This document shows, one piece after another, positions 17,526 to 26,556 of a stretch of DNA of 36,849 nucleotides. This DNA comes from an uncultured Spirochaetales bacterium. GTDB lineage: Bacteria > Spirochaetota > Spirochaetia > Sphaerochaetales > Sphaerochaetaceae. The position numbers and the translations under genes are program-made. The stretch is from positions 1 through 36,849 of the forward strand of contig CASDZV010000058.1 of NCBI GenBank assembly GCA_949285905.1. Direction: 5' to 3'. The first letter of the stretch is position 1. Each line of letters starts with the position of its first letter. Under the pieces are notes generated by a model. The model was not told the DNA's origin. It did no database searches and worked only from the letters and a program-made list of their open reading frames with translations.

Positions 17526-19036
17526 CGTCCCTCCTTCTTGATACCGGCCATCATCAGCCCGACATCATGCTCATCTGCAGAAGCTGTATCGACGATATCT
17601 ATCAGTTTACCACTTGAGATAACAGCAATGCGGTCGGAAAGATTGAAAATCTCATCAAGTTCAAATGAGACAAGGAGAATGGCCTTACCCCTGTCGCGTT
17701 CTGCAACAAGCTGCTTATGGATATACTCTATCGCTCCGACATCGAGACCGCGTGTTGGCTGTACTGCAATGAGAAGATCAGGATCGGAAGTGATTTCCCG
17801 TCCGATAATCGCTTTCTGCTGGTTCCCACCAGACAACTTGCCGGCAAGAGAATCAACACCTTCTCCAGAACGCACATCAAATCTGCTGACAATCTCTTCG
17901 GAATAGCTGCGGATTTCAGAATCATCAAGAATAGCATGATTTGAGAATGGCTTTTTAGTGAACTTCTTGATTACCATATTCGCACTGAGCGGCAGAGAGA
18001 GAATCAGGCCTCGCTTCTGCCTGTCCTCGGGAATATGTCCAAGTCCCATGTCATTGCGCTGGGCAATTGAAAGCGTCGTGATATCGCGTCCATTGAAACG
18101 TATTGTCCCTGACTCTGCTTTTCTGAGTCCTGTAATCGCCTCGACAAGCTCTGTCTGCCCATTTCCATCAACACCGGCAAGTCCGACAATCTCACCACTG
18201 TGGACAGTGAGGGAGAAATCATTGACTCCAAGGACCTTCTTGCTGTTCATCACAGAAAGATGCTCAACTTCGAGAATCGGTTTGCCTGGTTTTGATGGTG
18301 CCTTCTCGACTTTGAAAGAAACAGGGCGACCTACCATTGCTGAAGCCATATCCTCAACACTGGCTCTATTCACATCAACCACATCGATAAGGCGGCCGCG
18401 ACGGATTATCGTACAGCGGTCCGCAACTGCTTTGATCTCCTCGAGCTTATGAGTGATGAGGATAATCGATTTACCCTCTGCTGCAAGATTCTTCATGATC
18501 TGCATAAGCTCATCAATCTCCTGCGGCGTCAGAACCGCAGTCGGCTCATCAAAGATAAGGATATCCGCATCACGGTAGAGCATCTTGAGAATCTCTACCC
18601 TCTGCTGCATCCCGACCGTGATGTCCTCAATAACCATATCAGGCTCGATTGAAAGCCCATATCGCTCTGAGATGTCTTTTATTTTCCTGGAGGCTTTCCT
18701 GATGTCATACACAAAGCCTCCTTCTTTTCCCATTATGATATTCTCGGCAACTGTGAAATTATGCACGAGCTGGAAGTGCTGATGGACCATTCCGATACCA
18801 AGATCAAAAGCGTCGTTGGGGCTTTTGATGCTCACTTCCTTTCCTCTTACCTTTATAACACCTTTATCGGCATGATAAAGGCCGAAGAGAATACTCATAA
18901 GCGTGGATTTACCAGCTCCGTTCTCTCCTAAAATCGCGTGAATCTCACCTTCCTTTACCTGCAAGGTGATGCCGCCGTTAGCAATGATGCCTGGAAATTC
19001 CTTCCAGATATCGAGCATTTCAATAACGTAATTCAA
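17522..19036 (-). CDS. Nucleoside ABC transporter ATP-binding protein, double domain
   Basis: A 504-aa protein with two ABC domains. Domain 1 has Walker A GENGAGKST (37-45), a diverged signature region ITVGMQQRVE and Walker B ILIFDEPTAVL. Domain 2 has a degenerate Walker A, GVDGNGQTEL (Gln for Lys), signature LSGGNQQK, and Walker B LLIAVQPTRGLDVGA with Gln in place of the catalytic Glu. That asymmetry is normal in the NupO/YufO/RbsA-type ATPases. It is separated from the binding-protein gene by 85 bp holding a strong hairpin, and overlaps the first permease by 4 bp. Confidence 0.92.
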   Translation of the reverse strand: MNYVIEMLDIWKEFPGIIANGGITLQVKEGEIHAILGENGAGKSTLMSILFGLYHADKGVIKVRGKEVSIKSPNDAFDLGIGMVHQHFQLVHNFTVAENIIMGKEGGFVYDIRKASRKIKDISERYGLSIEPDMVIEDITVGMQQRVEILKMLYRDADILIFDEPTAVLTPQEIDELMQIMKNLAAEGKSIILITHKLEEIKAVADRCTIIRRGRLIDVVDVNRASVEDMASAMVGRPVSFKVEKAPSKPGKPILEVEHLSVMNSKKVLGVNDFSLTVHSGEIVGLAGVDGNGQTELVEAITGLRKAESGTIRFNGRDITTLSIAQRNDMGLGHIPEDRQKRGLILSLPLSANMVIKKFTKKPFSNHAILDDSEIRSYSEEIVSRFDVRSGEGVDSLAGKLSGGNQQKAIIGREITSDPDLLIAVQPTRGLDVGAIEYIHKQLVAERDRGKAILLVSFELDEIFNLSDRIAVISSGKLIDIVDTASADEHDVGLMMAGIKKEGR

Positions 19037-19080
19037 TGGCGTCTCCCATCAAGAGGGCACAAAGTGCATTTATCAACAAA

Positions 19081-19102
19081 GGCCGCCAGAAACAAGGCGG
19101 CC
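19081..19102 (-). promoter_or_regulatory. Hairpin between the binding-protein and ATPase genes
   Basis: GGCCGCC (19081-19087) and GGCGGCC (19096-19102) form a perfect 7-bp GC-only stem over 8 bases. On the minus strand it is followed by TTTGTTGATAAA, a weak U-tract. Located 20 bp after the bmpA-like stop, it could partially end transcription or protect the binding-protein message from 3' decay. Confidence 0.65.
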
Positions 19103-19121
19103 TCAATAATCATGTTAACAG

Positions 19122-20180
19122 TTATGGAATAAGGCCATCAGCTGTATCCTGAACAACGATGGCACCATCTTTGATCAGCTGAGCAACTGCTGCAACCTCT
19201 TCTTCAATCTCTGGTGTGAGATTCGGGTTTGTAGCAGGAATACCGGCTCTATCCTCTGCAACACCGAGAATAAGATGCCTTCCACCCTCGAATGTTCCGT
19301 TTGCAGCAGCCATCGCCTGATCATATGCAACGCCTGTCACATCCTTCATTGCAGAAGTGAGGATGCAGGATTCGCCGTTACCCATGTCACCGACAGAATA
19401 CTGGTCAACATCAACACCTACTGCCCAGACATCCTCGCCTGCGAGACGGCGGTTCTTTGCTTCGTTGATAACACCAACACCTGTACCACCAGCTGCTGCG
19501 AAGATTGCATCTACGCCCTTGTCAAACATTGCAACTGCAAGCTGCTGACCACCAGCAAGATCGGCAAACGATCCCTGATAAACGAAGTTGGATGGATCCA
19601 TATTCACAGATGTTCCGAAGTTCTCATTGGCATATGTGACTCCCTGCTGGAATCCCCAGTTGAACTTCTGCACAGACGGAATCTCAAGACCGCCTACAAA
19701 ACCAACATCACCGCTCTGGAGCTTAAGTGCTGTTGCAAGACCAGCCATGAAGCCTGACTCCTGCTCCTTGAATGTGATTGCAACTGTATTGGGTCCAATA
19801 CCTGCCGCGAGTGCATCATCGATGATGATGAGCATCAGGTCAGGATACATCTCCTGGGCCTGTGCCACAGCTTCTGCGAAGAGATATCCCGGGCATGCAA
19901 TGAATCTGTATCCATTGTCATAGAGATCCGAGATAGCTGTGAGGTAATCTGTAGTGGTTGTTCCAGATGGCCTGAGATATGTGCACTGCAGTCCCAGTTC
20001 TTCAGCTGCCTGAGCAACACCTTCATAGGTTCCCTGATTGAATGAACGGTCATCGATAGTACCAGAGTCTGTGACCATACCAAGCATTATGGAACCACTA
20101 TCTGCACTCTCTGCAGAACCAGAGGCGAAAACGGAGAGAGAAAGAACTGCCATAAGCAGAACAGCAAGGATTTTCTTCAT
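19122..20180 (-). CDS. BmpA/PnrA-type nucleoside-binding protein
   Basis: A 352-aa protein of the basic membrane protein (BMP) family. The signal peptide MKKILAVLLMAVLSLSVFAS is followed by GSAESADSG with no cysteine, so it is probably a soluble periplasmic protein and not a lipoprotein as in Treponema PnrA. The body has the hallmark MVTDSGTIDDRSFNQGTYEG (nucleoside-site start), GYLFAEAVAQA, FKEQESGFMAGLATAL and FAAAGGTGVGVINEA. It captures purine nucleosides for the downstream importer, judging from the linked phosphorylase. Strong ribosome site AAAGGAGATATC. It is first in the operon, behind a near-consensus promoter. Confidence 0.9.
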   Translation of the reverse strand: MKKILAVLLMAVLSLSVFASGSAESADSGSIMLGMVTDSGTIDDRSFNQGTYEGVAQAAEELGLQCTYLRPSGTTTTDYLTAISDLYDNGYRFIACPGYLFAEAVAQAQEMYPDLMLIIIDDALAAGIGPNTVAITFKEQESGFMAGLATALKLQSGDVGFVGGLEIPSVQKFNWGFQQGVTYANENFGTSVNMDPSNFVYQGSFADLAGGQQLAVAMFDKGVDAIFAAAGGTGVGVINEAKNRRLAGEDVWAVGVDVDQYSVGDMGNGESCILTSAMKDVTGVAYDQAMAAANGTFEGGRHLILGVAEDRAGIPATNPNLTPEIEEEVAAVAQLIKDGAIVVQDTADGLIP

Positions 20181-20201
20181 TGATATCTCCTTTAGTTATT
20201 A

Positions 20202-20237
20202 TGCTGTCATTCTATCTGCACTCACAGATGCTGTCAA
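20202..20237 (-). promoter_or_regulatory. Sigma70-type promoter of the nucleoside operon
   Basis: On the minus strand TTGACA (20232-20237) is followed after exactly 17 bases by TAGAAT (20209-20214), with the expected start near 20202 and the ATG at 20180. The leader would be about 22 bases and include the ribosome site, too short for a purine riboswitch. A second, weaker TTGTTG-16-TATATT pair lies about 90 bases further upstream in an AT-rich stretch. Confidence 0.65.
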
Positions 20238-20400
20238 ACAAAGTTTGCATCGGAGCAATTGCTGTTCAAATATAGCAACTTATTGTTATACAACAATATA
20301 TAAACATAATATTAAACATTTCCACCAAACAAAAAACAACGACATGCAACAAAGCTGCCGTTTTGCGCTCTGCCTATGAAGATTCTGGATACCAGAAAGC

Positions 20401-20440
20401 ATAATAAAAGCGGGCCTCAGCCCGCTGAGCCTTCCGGCTC
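20401..20440 (-). terminator. Intrinsic terminator of the GH105/importer operon
   Basis: Read on the minus strand, AGCGGGC-TGAG-GCCCGCT (20409-20426) is a perfect 7-bp stem with a 4-base loop followed by TTTTATTAT. A second perfect hairpin, GAGCC-TTCC-GGCTC, abuts it at 20427-20440. It starts 22 bp after the GH105 stop codon at 20463. Between this and the nucleoside promoter (20238-20400) lies only AT-rich non-coding sequence. Confidence 0.8.
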
Positions 20441-20462
20441 CGAAGTAGACATACACTGAGAA

Positions 20463-21554
20463 TCACTTATTCAGAAGTTCTTCCTCAGCACAAGCCAGAA
20501 TGAATGGGCCAACCCCTTTGAAATCATCGACGCGGATCTTTTCAGAGATATAATATCTGAATGATCCATCGCGATAAGGATTGCCACCAAGTCCTGCCAC
20601 AGAGCAAATACCTCCAAGATGAAGCTCTCCTTCCTCGTCCTTCCTGAGATATTTCTCTTTTATGCCTGCTAAAGCTTTCTCTGCAGGTGCAATGTATGAA
20701 GAATCGAGATAACCGAGACGTACACCTTTGAAGAAGGAATATGCAAACATCGAAGATCCCGATGTCTCGAGATAATTGCCGCTCCTTGCTCCTGCGTCTG
20801 TTACCTGCCACCACATGCCGCTGTCATCCTGAACACGGAGAACCGACTGTGACAGTTCCTTCAGAATTCCCACAAGCTCTGGATATCTCTTGTTATCCTC
20901 TGGAAGGAAATCAAGGACATCGAGAAGAGCCATCATATACCATCCGATGGATCTGGACCAGAAATGGGGAGAACATCCTGTCTTCTCATCAGACCATCTC
21001 ATGCCACGGGATTCGTCATATGCATGATACGGAAGACCAGTCACAGGATCCCTGAGAAGACTATAGGTAGTCATCAGCTGCTGTGAGACATCTTCAACTG
21101 CACCAAGATCATCGTGGCGCTTTCCATACTCAGCTGTGAATGGACCTTCCATATACAGGCCATCAAGCCAGATCTGCCATGGATAAATTTCCTTATGCCA
21201 GAAAACACCGCACTTGCACCTTGGCTGATGAAGAATCTGCTGATGAAGCCTGTCCGCTGCCAGCGAGAACCGTGCCTCTCCACTTCTGTCAGCAAGCGCA
21301 AAGAGAGTCTTGCCTGCGTTAATCTGATCGAGGTTATACTCGCCTTCCCTGTATGTCTCGATACTGCCGTCCTCTTTCACGAGGCGGTCATACATAGAAT
21401 AAACCCAGGGATAGATAGAATCATCACCATGAATATCCGCAGCCCGCAAAGAGGCATAGAGCACTAAACCATGCTCATAGTGCCATGCCATCATGCCGGG
21501 CCTGTAACGTTTCTCAACACTCTTTGCCATTTCCAGCGATAGAGGTGTATCCAT
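20463..21554 (-). CDS. GH105 unsaturated rhamnogalacturonyl/galacturonyl hydrolase
   Basis: A 363-aa (alpha/alpha)6-barrel glycoside hydrolase of family 105 (YteR/YesR type). Recognisable stretches: RPGMMAWHYEHGLVLYASL, WLDGLYMEGPFTAEYGKRH (the Asp here is the expected general acid), HAYDESRGMRWSDEKTGCSP leading to HFWSRSIGWYMMALLDVLDF, and the C-terminal GGNPYRDGSFRYYISEKIRVDDFKG. No signal peptide, so it acts in the cytoplasm, removing the unsaturated uronic acid left by pectate or rhamnogalacturonan lyases from imported oligosaccharides. It is the last gene of the importer operon and sits after a hairpin that follows the binding-protein gene. Confidence 0.9.
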   Translation of the reverse strand: MDTPLSLEMAKSVEKRYRPGMMAWHYEHGLVLYASLRAADIHGDDSIYPWVYSMYDRLVKEDGSIETYREGEYNLDQINAGKTLFALADRSGEARFSLAADRLHQQILHQPRCKCGVFWHKEIYPWQIWLDGLYMEGPFTAEYGKRHDDLGAVEDVSQQLMTTYSLLRDPVTGLPYHAYDESRGMRWSDEKTGCSPHFWSRSIGWYMMALLDVLDFLPEDNKRYPELVGILKELSQSVLRVQDDSGMWWQVTDAGARSGNYLETSGSSMFAYSFFKGVRLGYLDSSYIAPAEKALAGIKEKYLRKDEEGELHLGGICSVAGLGGNPYRDGSFRYYISEKIRVDDFKGVGPFILACAEEELLNK

Positions 21555-21573
21555 CTGATCTTACTCCTTTATG

Positions 21574-21601
21574 AAAACGGCCACCTTTGAGGCGGCCGCT
21601 T
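21574..21601 (-). promoter_or_regulatory. Hairpin between importer binding-protein gene and GH105 gene
   Basis: On the minus strand GGCCGCC pairs with GGTGGCC (one G:T pair) across a TCAAA loop, followed by GTTTTC. It sits within the 52-bp gap after the binding-protein stop. It is similar in sequence and place to the hairpin after the nucleoside-binding protein gene, and probably has the same role in lowering downstream expression. Confidence 0.6.
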
Positions 21602-21606
21602 ATCTT

Positions 21607-23190
21607 TTATTCGCGCACGAGGCCGCTGGCTTCCATAGCCGCTACACCCTCAGCATTCCAGGCTTCTCCTCCGATCTTGTTGAACTGATCGATGAATGCT
21701 GCCCAGTTCTCCGGGGTAAGAGCCTTCGCGCCAGAAAGGAACTCTGCAAGACTCTGATCATAGAATCTCTGCACATCCGCACTTGGTGTCGGAAGTGTGC
21801 TGGATCCAACTGCGTTAGTCCACTTCATTCCCTGCATCTCGCGCAGTGCCTTAAGTGCAGACATCTCCTTGCCGGAAACTGCACAAGTATAGGTCGGATA
21901 GCGTGAAGTAAGCTCGACATCGCTGTTGTAGAAGACCATGTTTCTCAGCTGTGTCACAACCTGACCATCGGAACCTGTGAATGCACTGTCCCCGAGATCT
22001 CCTGCTACAGGTACGCCATTCTCATCAAATACGTAATTAATACCTTCCTGTCCCCATCCAAGGAGATAGTAGCCTTCATCTGTGCTCATCCATTCAAGAA
22101 GCTCGCAGATCTTGTCAAGCTTGCCAGCATCTGCAGCCTTCTGTGATACAGCATAGATTCTGTAGTTCATATCGAATGCGCCGATAGAAGCCTTGCCTTC
22201 CGGTCCTGTGATGGCATCGATGATTATCCATTCGCCATCTGGGAAGTTGGAATCAAATGGTGCATAGTTTGCTTCTGCTGCATAAGCTGCATTCTGCTCA
22301 TACATGACACCGAACTTGCCCTGCTTCCAAGCTGCGCGGAAATCATCCTTCTTATATGACAGCCAGTTAGGATCGATGACGCCTTCATCACACATTCCCT
22401 TGAGGAATACCATGAAATCATAGAATTCAGGCTTGTAGATGCTCAGACCCTGATTCGGGGCATCGAAGCACCAGAGACCCTCAACTCCGAAAGCACCCAT
22501 GATCGGCCAGAGTCTTGATCCCGGGTATCCCTTGAGGTTCGCATCTGTTTCGACGAATGCACCATATCCATATGTGTCGTTGACACCATTTCCATCTGGA
22601 TCATCGAAAGTGAATGCACGAAGCACTTCCATGAGCTCGTCAGTTGTTGTCGGGACAGAGAGACCAAGGTTGTCCAGCCAGTCCTTTCTGACAAGAAGTC
22701 CTTCATTCTTTGCGATAGCTCCTGGCGATGCGAAACCATATACATGCCCATCGATTGTGGCATTGTTGATAGCATCTGCATCATAAATGAGAGCTGTACG
22801 GTTAGGCATCTTCTCGAAGCAGTCATCAACCTGTGCGATCAGTCCCTGTCTGACGAGGTTGACAAGAACAGGGCGGCGGACCATGAGAATATCAGGAAGC
22901 GCATTTCCTGCACCTGCTGCCTGAATCTTCATATCCTGGTCGCTCTCGCTTGATGGAAGCATCGTGAGCTTAAGATTAATGCCAAGCTCATTGCGGATAA
23001 TATCATATCCTACCCAGTCATCTGGAATCATTCCAGCTTCAGTAATAGCTGCGCCAAACCAGAGTTCGATTGTAACAGGATCATCTGGTGTCCCAGTTGC
23101 CTGTGCCACTGACTCCTTGCTACCACCAGCAAATACAGGGGCTAACATAAGAGCCGCGAGAAGAATAGCGATAAAGCGCTTTGATCTCAT
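21607..23190 (-). CDS. Extracellular solute-binding protein of an oligo-uronide ABC importer (LplA/YtcQ type)
   Basis: A 527-aa family 1 binding protein. ATG 23190 is chosen because AAAGGAGGAAAT lies right before it and the signal peptide MRSKRFIAILLAALMLAPVF follows. A longer frame to 23214 overlaps the permease stop. Again no cysteine at the processing site (FAGGSKESV). Large binding proteins of this length with a DPDGNGVNDTYGYG calcium-loop-like segment are typical of LplABC-type importers for pectin-derived oligosaccharides. Neighbouring GH105 and LplB/LplC-like permeases support unsaturated rhamnogalacturonide or oligogalacturonide as ligand. No ATPase is encoded here, so a shared MsmX-type ATPase is likely. 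Confidence 0.88.
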   Translation of the reverse strand: MRSKRFIAILLAALMLAPVFAGGSKESVAQATGTPDDPVTIELWFGAAITEAGMIPDDWVGYDIIRNELGINLKLTMLPSSESDQDMKIQAAGAGNALPDILMVRRPVLVNLVRQGLIAQVDDCFEKMPNRTALIYDADAINNATIDGHVYGFASPGAIAKNEGLLVRKDWLDNLGLSVPTTTDELMEVLRAFTFDDPDGNGVNDTYGYGAFVETDANLKGYPGSRLWPIMGAFGVEGLWCFDAPNQGLSIYKPEFYDFMVFLKGMCDEGVIDPNWLSYKKDDFRAAWKQGKFGVMYEQNAAYAAEANYAPFDSNFPDGEWIIIDAITGPEGKASIGAFDMNYRIYAVSQKAADAGKLDKICELLEWMSTDEGYYLLGWGQEGINYVFDENGVPVAGDLGDSAFTGSDGQVVTQLRNMVFYNSDVELTSRYPTYTCAVSGKEMSALKALREMQGMKWTNAVGSSTLPTPSADVQRFYDQSLAEFLSGAKALTPENWAAFIDQFNKIGGEAWNAEGVAAMEASGLVRE

Positions 23191-23213
23191 ATTTCCTCCT
23201 TTTTCTTCCTGCA

Positions 23214-24134
23214 TCAGCCCTTAACTGAGCCAAGAAGAGTGCCTTTTGTAAAATATTTCTGAATGAACGGATATGCTATGACCATAGGAATAGCACTCAT
23301 GAATACCGAAGCCGCCTTGATGGCATTAATAGGTGCATTGGCAAATGCCGTGACTTCGAGATTCTCATTCATTCCAGATCCGATGAGAATATTCCTGAGG
23401 AGAATCGGAAGCGGGTTGAGATAGCTGTCGTTGAGGTAAAGCATTGCGTTGAAGAAGTCATTCCAGAATGCAACACCATAGTAAAGACCGATAGTCATTA
23501 CAATAGCCTTCGAAAGTGGCAGCACGATTCTGAAGAGGACCTGCATCTCAGAGCATCCATCAATTCGTGCAGATTCCTTGAGTTCGCCCGGTATTCCGAC
23601 AAAGAACTGTCTCATGATGATACAGTTATATGTGGAAATAGCGCCTGGAAGGAATACAGCGGGAAGATGATTGATCAGTCCGATATCCCTGACGAGGAGG
23701 TATGCAGGAATCATACCTACATTGAATACATAGGGGATGATGACAATAAGATTGATGATTTTCTTTCCAGGCAGAGACTGCACTGAAAGAACATATGCCA
23801 TCGGAATTGTCAGGACAAGAGCACAGAACACACCGCCGATGAGAATCTTGAAACTGTTCATGAACGCCATCAGGAAGCCATCGTTTCCAAGCAGCGATTC
23901 ATAAGCAGCCGTTGACCAATCCCATGGTGCCAGGAACATGCCATCGAGATTCGACCCGAGGAAATCCACAGGACGGAAAGACAGCGTGATTGTCGACCAG
24001 ATAGGGAGAATGATGGCAATCAGTATGAAGACCATGAAGATATTCACGACAATATTGAATGTGTGATCTGCAGCTGTAAGCTTCACTTTCTTGTTCTGAA
24101 GCTGCGGTTTAAGATGTTTGTTTCCTTTATTCAT
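23214..24134 (-). CDS. Carbohydrate ABC importer permease (LplC/YtcP type)
   Basis: A 306-aa permease with six membrane segments after a basic N-terminus. The EAA loop reads PGELKESARIDGCSEMQVLFRIVLPLSK, followed by a final segment and KYFTKGTLLGSVKG, the common C-terminal signature of this family. Ribosome site GAGGAGGGAGAGT. It is 11 bp downstream of the other permease. It forms the transmembrane channel with the LplB-like partner and imports oligosaccharides delivered by the downstream-encoded binding protein. Confidence 0.9.
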   Translation of the reverse strand: MNKGNKHLKPQLQNKKVKLTAADHTFNIVVNIFMVFILIAIILPIWSTITLSFRPVDFLGSNLDGMFLAPWDWSTAAYESLLGNDGFLMAFMNSFKILIGGVFCALVLTIPMAYVLSVQSLPGKKIINLIVIIPYVFNVGMIPAYLLVRDIGLINHLPAVFLPGAISTYNCIIMRQFFVGIPGELKESARIDGCSEMQVLFRIVLPLSKAIVMTIGLYYGVAFWNDFFNAMLYLNDSYLNPLPILLRNILIGSGMNENLEVTAFANAPINAIKAASVFMSAIPMVIAYPFIQKYFTKGTLLGSVKG

Positions 24135-24145
24135 ACTCTCCCTCC

Positions 24146-25099
24146 TCAGAACAGTGAGCTGTCCGTGACTTTCTTTGAGATCCAGTTGGCAAAGAGGACA
24201 AGAATCATACCGAAAACTCCCTTAAAGAGACCTACGGCAGTTGCAAGCCCGAACTTGAACTCAAGAAGACCCTGACGATAAACCCAGGTATCGATGATAT
24301 CGCCGACTGAATAGACCTGAGGCGAATAGAGCATGAATATCTGATTGAAACCAGCATCCAGAATTGTTCCCAGTTTGAGAATGAGTACTGTGACGATGAC
24401 TGGAAGAATCGATGGAAGCGTAATATACCTGACTCTCTGCCAGCTGCTTGCACCCTCAACCATTGCAGCCTCGAAAAGCGAGACATCAATGCCCATGAGC
24501 GCCGCAATGAATATAATGGCCGACCAGCCCATCTCTTTCCAGGCATCTGAAATGAGGACGACCCACGGGAATGCTTTTGTATTTGAAAGGAAATCTATCG
24601 GAGTGCCGCCGAAAGCCTTCACAATATCATTGAAAACACCATCACCGGGCGCAAGAAGTGTAAGCAGGATACCGTACATGATAACCCAGGAAAGGAAGTG
24701 TGGAAGATAAGCAAGGGTCTGTACAACCTTCCTGAGGACGGGTCTTGTGCACTCATAGATAGCAATAGCAAGGATGATGGAAAGCGGCAGCGAGATAAGT
24801 AGCTTACCCACTGAGTACATGACTGTATTCCTGATAAGCGACCAGAAATAGAATGAGTGGAAGAATTCTGAGAAGTTCTCCAGCCCGATCCAAGGAGATC
24901 CTACAACACCCTGGACAGCCCTGAAGTCCTTAAACGCAATCTGGGAATTCCAGATTGGCACATACTTGAAAATGATGTAATAAATGAGCGGGACCAAAGC
25001 AAGAAGATAAACAGCGCGGTGTCTCACGACCTCGCGGTAGAGTTTGCTTTTCTGCTTGGAATTACCGGCAGCTACTGCTGTCGTCTGACCTTTTTTCAT
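24146..25099 (-). CDS. Carbohydrate ABC importer permease (LplB/YteP type)
   Basis: A 317-aa permease, first gene of the importer operon. N-terminal basic leader, then YLLALVPLIYYIIFKYVPIW as first span, the GLENFSEFFHSFYFWSLIRNTV segment of LplB proteins, the EAA loop SLFEAAMVEGASSWQRVRYITLP, and a VDTW-like IIDTWVYRQGLLEFKFGLATAVGLFKGV stretch. This last stretch is characteristic of the LplB/YteP branch involved with pectic oligosaccharides. GAGG precedes the start. A candidate promoter (TTGATT-16-TATATC on the minus strand) lies in the 150-bp divergent gap to the lipoprotein gene. Confidence 0.9.
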   Translation of the reverse strand: MKKGQTTAVAAGNSKQKSKLYREVVRHRAVYLLALVPLIYYIIFKYVPIWNSQIAFKDFRAVQGVVGSPWIGLENFSEFFHSFYFWSLIRNTVMYSVGKLLISLPLSIILAIAIYECTRPVLRKVVQTLAYLPHFLSWVIMYGILLTLLAPGDGVFNDIVKAFGGTPIDFLSNTKAFPWVVLISDAWKEMGWSAIIFIAALMGIDVSLFEAAMVEGASSWQRVRYITLPSILPVIVTVLILKLGTILDAGFNQIFMLYSPQVYSVGDIIDTWVYRQGLLEFKFGLATAVGLFKGVFGMILVLFANWISKKVTDSSLF

Positions 25100-25251
25100 A
25101 ATGCCTACCTCGTATTTTCAGTCTAAGAGTGGGGAAAAGGAAAATCCAAACCAGTCATTGTACAATTCCGACCTCAGATATATCAGTCAGGATGTGAAAA
25201 TCAAGTGAAAATGAGAAAAGAAACAGGTACTATCAACAAAGGAGGCAAAAA
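25100..25251. promoter_or_regulatory. Divergent control region between importer operon and lipoprotein gene
   Basis: The gap holds a minus-strand TTGATT-16-TATATC promoter candidate, a plus-strand ribosome site AAAGGAGGCAAAAA before the lipoprotein start, and a tandem repeat of GTGAAAATSAA-like units (GTGAAAATCAA then GTGAAAATGAG) at about 25194-25215. The tandem repeat is a possible binding site for the AraC-type regulator encoded nearby, since AraC proteins bind direct repeats. Confidence 0.4.
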
Positions 25252-26556
25252 ATGATAAAGAACTGTCTCATAATCTCTCTGGCTGTCATCCTCCTCGCGC
25301 TCTCCTGCTCGCCTGAGCCCGGAAAAGCAGAAGAGAGGAGCACTGTCGCGGTTGTCAGAAAAATCCAAGTGGAAAGCGGCGGAGACCAAATTCTCATTGA
25401 CAATCTCAGAAGCGGAAGAATGTACACCATTTATACAAATCCTTCCACGCTCTCAAGCCTGGCAGAAAGCAAAAATACCACAACGGAGCTCAAACAGGGC
25501 ACGTACATCATGAAAGTCCGGGACGGAGAGAGCTCACTCACTATCAATCCGGAAGATATAGGGCTTGAATACGGAGGTAGTCTTCTTATCGGGGAAATTG
25601 ATGCAGCAGGGACTGTTTTCCAGGATGCGGAAGATGGAATGAGAGCAGGAGCCGGAATCACGGGAATAGTGTACACAAATGATTCAGGACTCGATGTCTA
25701 TGAGGAATTCTTCCTTCTCGACACATCTACAATTCCATCGCCAGAGAATGTTGCGTTCATTCTCACAGTCTCAGGAGGAGGAAGCGGAACGATAATAAAC
25801 CACCGGTTCGGTTTTCTCGATGAGGATGGAAACAGAATCTCAGACAGCACAGTTGAGTCCGTCATTGATCTAAGCGGATACGACAGCGTATACATATACC
25901 TGCATCTTGAAGCAAGCCCTGGAAGGAATGTATCAATAGCGCTCTATCCTGTCATTCCGGAGACGATTGATGAAGAAACAGTGATTTCCGGCCCATCTAT
26001 CTACATGCTTGAACCAGAAAGCAGAGATACATACCTGATACTCAGCAAGACAGAGGATATCGAGCTGGGGCACACAGATTTTGTCAACGATGCAGGAGGA
26101 CGCTACGCAGCTGACGGAAAGAGATTCCCTCAGTTTTTCCCAATAGCAGATACAGAGGATGCAATCATAATGAACGTCAATGCTCACGACGAAGCTGTCC
26201 TCTTTGACTATGAGAAGAATCTTCCGTTCACTGCTTCCCTTGTCCCTGCTGATGGTTTTGTAGATATCAAAGAGATGGGCACCGGTACACAGACATTCAC
26301 AGTAGAAGAAGGGAGGAGACTGCTTCCTGTGAAGTTCTCCCCTCTTACTGATGTCCGTATCACATTCTCCTCTGCTGATGGAAGCGGATCTTTCAGAGTC
26401 GGCGCAGGACACACAGACGGACATGGTTTCGCAACCAGCAGCGCCAGAGAGGGAGAGACTGTCACCATTGAAGAGAACCAGATACTTGAATACGGCTATT
26501 TCTTCAGAGGTGGAAAAAATCTCCCTGAGACAGAATTCACGATTACTGTTCAGTGA
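25252..26556 (+). CDS. Predicted lipoprotein of unknown function
   Basis: A 434-aa secreted protein. Signal peptide MIKNCLIISLAVILLALSC with C19 in an LLALSC lipobox of the relaxed spirochaete type. The mature part is rich in beta-strand-like repeats of Gly, Ser and Thr (SGGGSGTII, GTGTQTFTVEEGRR, SADGSGSFRVGAGH) with no membrane segment, so an all-beta surface or periplasmic protein is likely. I recognise no catalytic family. It is divergent from the pectic-oligosaccharide importer and convergent with the hybrid regulator (7-bp overlap), which suggests a function in pectin binding or breakdown. A remnant at 2651-2923 looks like a paralogue. Confidence 0.7.
   Translation: MIKNCLIISLAVILLALSCSPEPGKAEERSTVAVVRKIQVESGGDQILIDNLRSGRMYTIYTNPSTLSSLAESKNTTTELKQGTYIMKVRDGESSLTINPEDIGLEYGGSLLIGEIDAAGTVFQDAEDGMRAGAGITGIVYTNDSGLDVYEEFFLLDTSTIPSPENVAFILTVSGGGSGTIINHRFGFLDEDGNRISDSTVESVIDLSGYDSVYIYLHLEASPGRNVSIALYPVIPETIDEETVISGPSIYMLEPESRDTYLILSKTEDIELGHTDFVNDAGGRYAADGKRFPQFFPIADTEDAIIMNVNAHDEAVLFDYEKNLPFTASLVPADGFVDIKEMGTGTQTFTVEEGRRLLPVKFSPLTDVRITFSSADGSGSFRVGAGHTDGHGFATSSAREGETVTIEENQILEYGYFFRGGKNLPETEFTITVQ

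Noticed and set aside
20181..20237. Purine riboswitch upstream of the nucleoside-binding gene
   Set aside because: The near-consensus promoter leaves a leader of only about 22 bases, too short for a purine aptamer, and I saw no conserved aptamer core further upstream.
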